Positions 59,872 to 64,000 of a DNA stretch of 64,000 nucleotides are shown one piece after another. The position numbers were made by a program, and so were the translations under genes. Below the pieces are notes generated by a model that made no database searches, was not told the origin of the DNA, and saw only the letters and a list, made by a program, of their open reading frames with translations. Source of the stretch: Knoellia flava TL1 (GTDB lineage Bacteria > Actinomycetota > Actinomycetes > Actinomycetales > Dermatophilaceae); assembly GCF_000768675.1 (NCBI RefSeq), contig NZ_AVPI01000012.1, positions 142,650 to 206,649 of the forward strand. Direction: 5' to 3'. Every line of letters begins with the position of its first letter. The first letter of the stretch is position 1.

Positions 59872-61967
59872 TCTGGGCGCTGCTGCTGAGCCTTCCCGTC
59901 CTCGCCTGTGCGGCAGTGCTCGCCGCGCTGCTCGCCCGACGGGACGCGCCCGGCCGCGCGCCCGGCGGGGAGACCCTCCGCTTCCAGCTCGTCGGCTACC
60001 CGGCCCAGAGGGTGGACGAGGCCTTGGCGCGGCTCGACGCCCAGATCGCCGCCAACGACCTGCGGCTGCGGGGAGGGCCCGAGGAGGGCGCGCCGGCCGA
60101 GTCCGGCGACGAGACGGCATACGAGGCCGTGGCGGCGTCCGAGGAGACGGCGAGCCCCACGACGACTGTTGCGGACGCAGCGGGTGCGGCGGACCGCACC
60201 CGGCGCATCGACTGGGGGACGGCCGACCTCGTCGTCGTCGCTGCCTACGTCGGCACGGCACTGCACGTCCTTTCCAACCTCGTCGGCAAGGTCTCGACGG
60301 GCTACCTCTCGCAGGGTGTCCAGGACCACCAGGCGTTCGAGTGGTACTTCGGGGCGTCGGCCCACAACGTCGCGACCTTCTCGAACCCGCTCTTCAGCGA
60401 CCGCCAGAACTTCCCCGACGGCGTCAACCTCATGGCCAACGCTGCCGTCACCGGTCTCGGGGTGCCCTTCGCGCCAATCACCCTGGTCCTCGGCGCGCAC
60501 GTGACCTTCTTCGTCGTCGAGCTGCTCGGTCTCGCCGGCACCGCTGCCGCCTGGTACTGGTTCCTGCGCCGCCGCGGTCTCGTCCGTCCCGCCGCCGCCG
60601 TCGGCGGCTGGGTCACCGGCTTCGCCCCGGCGATGGTCTCGCACGCCAACGGCCACCCGAACTTCGTCTCGCTCTTCCTCCTCCCCGTCATCCTCGACCG
60701 GGTCCTGCGGCTCGCGGAGCGGGACCGCAGGGTTCGCGACGGTGTGGTCCTGGGCCTCCTCGTCACGTGGCAGATCTTCATCGGCGAGGAGCCGCTGCTC
60801 CTCATGGCCATCGGCGTGCTCGTCGTCGGGCTCGTCCTGCTCGCGCACCGACGTCTCGACGTCGCGCGCATGGCGCCGGGCGTGGCCATCGGGGCGGCCG
60901 TCTCGCTCGTCCTCGTGGCGGTCCCGCTGTGGTGGCAGTTCGCCGGACGGCAGAGCTACACCTCGATCTACCACCCGCCCGGCGGCAACGACCTCGCCGC
61001 GCTCTGGGGGCGGGCCACCCGCACCATCGGCACGGACCCGTGGGCCTCGGCGGCGCTGTCGATGAACCGCACCGAGGAGAACGCGTTCTTCGGCATCCCC
61101 CTGTGGCTCCTGGCCGGGGTCATCGTCGTCGTCCTCGCGCGGCGGCCAGTCGTGCAGGCACTCGGCGTCCTCGCCGTGGTCGCCTGCTGGCTCTCGCTGG
61201 GGGAGGAGGTGGTCCTGCGTGGCCAGCCGACCGGCATACCGGCCCTGTGGTCGCTCTTCGACGGGCTGCCCGTCCTCGAGAACGTCCTGCCCACCCGCTT
61301 CGCGATGATCGCCATCCCGGCGCTCGCGGGACTGCTCGCCATCGGGATCGACGCCGCCTTCCGGTCCTCGCTGCTGCGCGGGAGCGGCGCCGACGAGGGC
61401 GACGAGACCGCTCGCGACGGGACGCGCGCCCGGCGCGAGCAGGCTGTCGGGTGGGCCGCCGTCGCGGTCTCCGCGATGGCGCTCCTCCCGATCCTGCCGA
61501 CGCCACTCGTCGTCGACCCGAGGCCGGCCGTACCCACGTTCTTCACCGGTGACGCCTGGCGTGACTGGAGCCACGGCGGGTCGATCCTCGCGGTGCCGCC
61601 GACCGACATCGTCGACGCGCGCGCCTTCGACTGGCAGCTCGCCGCCGACACGCTCGCGTTCCCGATCGTCGAGGGCTACTTCGTCGGTCCCAACGGGCAG
61701 CCGGACCGTGGCGGGCAGTACGGCGCGACGCGGCGGCCGTTCTCGCTGTGGCTCTACGACGTCAACGCCGCCAACACGCTGACCGTCGCCAACGACGCGC
61801 AGCGGCAGCAGTTCGAGGCTGACCTCGTCGCCTGGCGCACCGACACCGTGGTCCTGCCGATGCGTGAGCAGACCGCCGCCCTGCGCGACTCGCTCGTCAC
61901 CGTCCTCGGCGAGCCGCAACAGGTCGAGGACGTCTACGTCTGGGACGTCCGGGGCCTGCGGTCGTGA
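59868..61967 (+). CDS. Large polytopic membrane protein, GT-C-like, with DivIVA-like N-terminal motif
   Basis: A 699-residue protein. A first helix (about 2-22) is followed by a cytosolic stretch with a DivIVA-like motif, [21 protein letters not shown] at about 37-57, and an acidic linker. About ten helices then follow from residue 118 to 545, with conserved loops [19 protein letters not shown] and [13 protein letters not shown], and a large extracytoplasmic C-terminus. The layout fits GT-C glycosyltransferases that use polyprenyl-phosphate sugars, but no catalytic motif proves it. GTG start, coupled on both sides. Confidence 0.75.
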   Translation: MIWALLLSLPVLACAAVLAALLARRDAPGRAPGGETLRFQLVGYPAQRVDEALARLDAQIAANDLRLRGGPEEGAPAESGDETAYEAVAASEETASPTTTVADAAGAADRTRRIDWGTADLVVVAAYVGTALHVLSNLVGKVSTGYLSQGVQDHQAFEWYFGASAHNVATFSNPLFSDRQNFPDGVNLMANAAVTGLGVPFAPITLVLGAHVTFFVVELLGLAGTAAAWYWFLRRRGLVRPAAAVGGWVTGFAPAMVSHANGHPNFVSLFLLPVILDRVLRLAERDRRVRDGVVLGLLVTWQIFIGEEPLLLMAIGVLVVGLVLLAHRRLDVARMAPGVAIGAAVSLVLVAVPLWWQFAGRQSYTSIYHPPGGNDLAALWGRATRTIGTDPWASAALSMNRTEENAFFGIPLWLLAGVIVVVLARRPVVQALGVLAVVACWLSLGEEVVLRGQPTGIPALWSLFDGLPVLENVLPTRFAMIAIPALAGLLAIGIDAAFRSSLLRGSGADEGDETARDGTRARREQAVGWAAVAVSAMALLPILPTPLVVDPRPAVPTFFTGDAWRDWSHGGSILAVPPTDIVDARAFDWQLAADTLAFPIVEGYFVGPNGQPDRGGQYGATRRPFSLWLYDVNAANTLTVANDAQRQQFEADLVAWRTDTVVLPMREQTAALRDSLVTVLGEPQQVEDVYVWDVRGLRS

Positions 61968-63265
61968 CCGCGACCGAGGAGCGTGCGGCCGGGAGCGCCC
62001 GGCCTTCGAGGTCCGTGCTCACCGTCGCCGGACGCCGCCACCTCGGCTCGCTCGCGCTGGCGCACCCGGTCCGTGCCGTGCTCCTCGTCTACGCCGCCTC
62101 CCGCGGCGTCGCACTGGGCGCGATGTGGGTGGCCGCGACGTGGTTCCAGAACCCTGCGGGCGTCGGCCACCTCGACCCGGGCGTCGGCGACCTCATCTCG
62201 CTGTGGGACGCCGAGTGGTACGAGAGCATCGCGACCGAGGGCTATCCCGTGCCCCTCCCCGCCGACCCCGACACCGGCAAGCTCACCTACAGCGCGTGGG
62301 CGTTCTATCCGCTGTTCCCCCTCCTCGTGAGGGGGCTCATGGCCCTCGGCCTGCCGTTCACGCCCGCCGCCGTCGGGCTCAACCTCGTCCTCGGCGGACT
62401 CGGCACCGTCCTCATCTGGGCCGTCCTCCGCCACGGGCTCCACGCCCAGCCGCAGCCGGGTCGTGAGCGGCTCGCGCTCGTCGCCGCCGCACTGTGGTGC
62501 TTCTACCCGGCGACCGGCGTCATGCTCAAGCCCTACACCGAGCCCCTTGCCGTCGTCCTCGTGGCCGCCTCGCTGCTCTACCTCATGAGACGCCGGTATG
62601 CCGTCGTCGCCCTCCTCGCGGTGCCGCTCGGGTTCACCCGCGGGGTCGCACCAGCCATCGGCTGCGCCGCCCTCGTCCACCTCCTCGTGCGCATTCGCGA
62701 GGAACGTGCCGCCGGGGTGAGCCCCCTGCGCGGGGCCCGGACGTCGGCCGCCGTCATGCTCGTCGTCACCGGTCTGTCCGGAATCGCGTGGCCCGTCGTG
62801 GCAGGTGTCGTCAGTGGCATCCCGACCGCGTTCTTCGACGTCCAGGAGGCGTGGGGCCAGAAGCCTGCGACGGGCCCGTTCATCCTCTGGCTCCAGTGGG
62901 CGTGGGACGGGCGCGGGCTCGCCGGCGTGGCCGTCCTCCTCGCGCTCGCGGGCACCTACGTCGCGCTCATCCTCGGGCGGCACGGTCGGTGGCTCCCGGT
63001 CGAGGCCCGGGCGTGGGCGGTGGCCTACCCGCTGTACCTCTTCGCCGTCGTGCGCCCGATCACGAGCATGTGGAGGTTCCTCCTGCTCGACTTCCCGATC
63101 GCCGCGCTCCTCGCGAGCGTCGCAATGCGGACCTCGACGGGGGAGCGGATCGTCACGCACTGGCGGCGCAGGGTGGCGGTGCTGCTCGTCCCGGTGGTGC
63201 TCGGACTCGTGTGGTGGACCTGCGTCCTGCTCACCTACAGCCCGTGGGGGTCGAGGCCGCCCTAG
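61964..63265 (+). CDS. PIG-V-like mannosyltransferase, membrane protein
   Basis: A 433-residue membrane protein with about ten helices. The loop [19 protein letters not shown] near residue 78 matches the WD-x2-WY-x2-IA-x2-GY motif of GPI mannosyltransferase 2 (PIG-V) family proteins, in which the Asp is thought catalytic. [11 protein letters not shown] follows as usual. It probably transfers mannose from polyprenyl-phosphate-mannose to a lipid or protein outside the membrane. It is coupled to the preceding GT-C-like gene by GTGA. Confidence 0.82.
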   Translation: MTATEERAAGSARPSRSVLTVAGRRHLGSLALAHPVRAVLLVYAASRGVALGAMWVAATWFQNPAGVGHLDPGVGDLISLWDAEWYESIATEGYPVPLPADPDTGKLTYSAWAFYPLFPLLVRGLMALGLPFTPAAVGLNLVLGGLGTVLIWAVLRHGLHAQPQPGRERLALVAAALWCFYPATGVMLKPYTEPLAVVLVAASLLYLMRRRYAVVALLAVPLGFTRGVAPAIGCAALVHLLVRIREERAAGVSPLRGARTSAAVMLVVTGLSGIAWPVVAGVVSGIPTAFFDVQEAWGQKPATGPFILWLQWAWDGRGLAGVAVLLALAGTYVALILGRHGRWLPVEARAWAVAYPLYLFAVVRPITSMWRFLLLDFPIAALLASVAMRTSTGERIVTHWRRRVAVLLVPVVLGLVWWTCVLLTYSPWGSRPP

Positions 63266-63284
63266 TCCGTGCGGGGACCCCGAT

Positions 63285-63313
63285 TTCGTCACGCCTGCGC
63301 GAACGGGGATAAT
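63285..63313 (+). promoter_or_regulatory. Probable promoter of DUF3117 gene
   Basis: TTCGTC (63285-63290), a 17-bp spacer and GATAAT (63308-63313) lie about 80 bp before the start codon. Confidence 0.5.
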
Positions 63314-63393
63314 GGAGAAGAGACCGGTGTGCGAACACCGGGACGCGAACACGTGACGCACGACCGTGCGCTGCGCCAACGAAGGGAACACCC

Positions 63394-63570
63394 ATGGCGG
63401 CAATGAAGCCCAGGACGGGCGACGGCCCTCTCGAGGTCACCAAGGAGGGTCGCGGCATCGTGCTCCGCATGCCCCTGGAGGGTGGTGGCCGGCTCGTCGT
63501 CGAGATGACCCCGGACGAGGTTCGTGCGCTGGGTCAGGCGATCGACGACTGCGAGGCGCTGAAGAAGTGA
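63394..63570 (+). CDS. DUF3117 small protein
   Basis: A 58-residue protein that matches the actinobacterial DUF3117 family nearly end to end: MAAMKPRTGDGPLEVTKEGR, then MPLEGGGRLVVEMTPDE and a final helix. The function is unknown, but the family is very conserved in actinobacteria and often lies near pepA. GAAGGG precedes the ATG. It has its own promoter and terminator, suggesting strong independent expression. Confidence 0.9.
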   Translation: MAAMKPRTGDGPLEVTKEGRGIVLRMPLEGGGRLVVEMTPDEVRALGQAIDDCEALKK

Positions 63571-63589
63571 CCGTCCGCTGTTGACGTGA

Positions 63590-63626
63590 CGAGAGGGCCC
63601 CCACCGCCGTGGTGGGGGCCCTCTCG
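63590..63626 (+). terminator. Terminator after DUF3117 gene
   Basis: A perfect 16-bp stem (CGAGAGGGCCCCCACC, 63590-63605, with 63611-63626) and a 5-nt loop lie 19 bp behind the stop. Confidence 0.88.
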
Positions 63627-63633
63627 CCGTCGG

Positions 63634-63639
63634 TAGGGT
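63634..63639 (+). promoter_or_regulatory. pepA: -10 box, probable leaderless start of pepA
   Basis: TAGGGT ends 6 nt before the GTG at 63646, right behind the DUF3117 terminator. Confidence 0.5.
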
Positions 63640-63645
63640 CGCCCC

Positions 63646-64000
63646 GTGCCTGCCGAAGACCTCCTCGCCCCGTCCGTCGCCACCTGGTCCGCGAGCGACG
63701 GACCACTCGTCGACGTCCTCGCCGACCGCGACCCGGCCGACCTCGCGCTCGTCGTGGGGCTGCTGGCCGGCGACGAGCCGTGGGACAGGCGCACCCGCGA
63801 GGCGCTCGAGACCGCGGGCTTCGCACCCGCCGAGCTCCTCGAGACGCACGAGCCGTCGAGCGACACCGGCACCTCCACGACCATCCGTATGCCGCGCGGC
63901 GAGCAGGCCGCCCGCGTCCTCGTCCTCGTGGGGCTGGGTACGGGCGCGCCCGCCGACCTCCGCGCCGCCGGAGCCGCGGCAGGGCGCGCGGTCCGCGGCC
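63646..64000 (+). CDS. pepA: Leucyl aminopeptidase, N-terminal part (truncated by window end)
   Basis: The first 118 residues of what is probably an M17 aminopeptidase. The visible part is the non-catalytic N-terminal domain, with DLALVVGLLAGD, MPRGEQAARVLVLVGLGTG and a following AAGAAAGRAVRG helix typical of Peptidase_M17_N. The zinc-binding catalytic domain would lie beyond base 64000. The GTG start is supported by TAGGGT at 6 nt. The neighbouring DUF3117 gene supports the assignment. Confidence 0.78.
   Translation, partial: MPAEDLLAPSVATWSASDGPLVDVLADRDPADLALVVGLLAGDEPWDRRTREALETAGFAPAELLETHEPSSDTGTSTTIRMPRGEQAARVLVLVGLGTGAPADLRAAGAAAGRAVRG

Noticed and set aside
56106..61919. A nearly 5.8-kb open frame on the minus strand running through dapE to the GT-C-like gene
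   Set aside because: Only its end is dapD. The rest is antisense to well-recognised genes and is rich in Arg, Asp and Glu repeats, as expected for the complementary frame of GC-rich codons.

Overview
This 64-kb window is a high-GC chromosome segment (about 70% GC by eye) from an actinobacterium. Three features place it there: mshB of mycothiol synthesis, the order rplM-rpsI-glmM and the order typA / peptide-binding lipoprotein / mshB / fdxA / dapC. GTG and TTG starts are common and many start codons overlap the preceding stop. The gene content suggests Micrococcales, probably the Intrasporangiaceae (Janibacter/Knoellia/Phycicoccus type); that assignment is inference. I see no rRNA, tRNA, CRISPR array, prophage or insertion sequence. 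Genes are tightly packed, no gap exceeds 300 bp, and intergenic DNA is about 6% of the window.

Layout. 1-4.2 kb: 3' end of a secreted GH13 amylase, a RibD-like reductase, and an ArsR regulator coupled to an MFS pump. 4.4-7 kb: rplM-rpsI and glmM. 7-9.7 kb: a polar amino-acid ABC transporter. 9.8-13.2 kb: beta-glucosidase, Ohr, an NAD(P)-binding protein and a MOSC protein. 13.2-17.5 kb: carbonic anhydrase, class I fumarase, a PfkB sugar kinase and GlpX fructose-1,6-bisphosphatase. 17.5-21.7 kb: a DUF4245 protein, exonuclease VII (xseA-xseB), and two tandem secreted paralogs of unknown function. 21.7-28.2 kb: ispH, a FrnE-like oxidoreductase, a TetR/VOC divergent pair, rmuC, a NUDIX protein and ychF. 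28.2-34.3 kb: a degenerate beta-lactamase-fold lipoprotein, a DUF3311 plus sodium:solute symporter pair, and malQ. 34.3-43.2 kb: a PCD-VIT-amidotransferase operon, a secreted trypsin-like protease, and a complete dipeptide ABC transporter. 43.4-54.8 kb: NUDIX, typA, an orphan peptide-binding lipoprotein, mshB, a flavin reductase, a VanW protein, a GNAT protein, fdxA, dapC and citrate synthase. 54.8-64 kb: DUF3072, a lysozyme-fold membrane protein, dapD/dapE (divergent), an operon of LOG / DivIVA-like / SRPBCC / polytopic membrane enzyme / PIG-V-like mannosyltransferase, DUF3117, and the start of leucyl aminopeptidase.

The genes are mainly core metabolism (diaminopimelate: dapC, dapD, dapE; TCA: fumarase, citrate synthase; gluconeogenesis: glpX; glucan use: amylase, malQ, beta-glucosidase) plus envelope functions and transport.

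The strongest unexplained signal is at DNA level. The octamer GTATGCCG occurs 47 times by manual count, about 20-fold over a base-composition estimate. It is balanced between strands, enriched between genes, and in one place forms an inverted pair around a terminator, resembling in behaviour the DNA uptake sequences of other bacteria. Other noteworthy patterns are long-stem inverted repeats at convergent gene ends, two of which share related arms; about eleven start codons sitting 6-7 nt behind a TANNNT -10 box (leaderless transcripts), two of which use the upstream gene's TAG stop as part of the -10; and the possible envelope-glycosylation operon carrying two DivIVA-like motifs.
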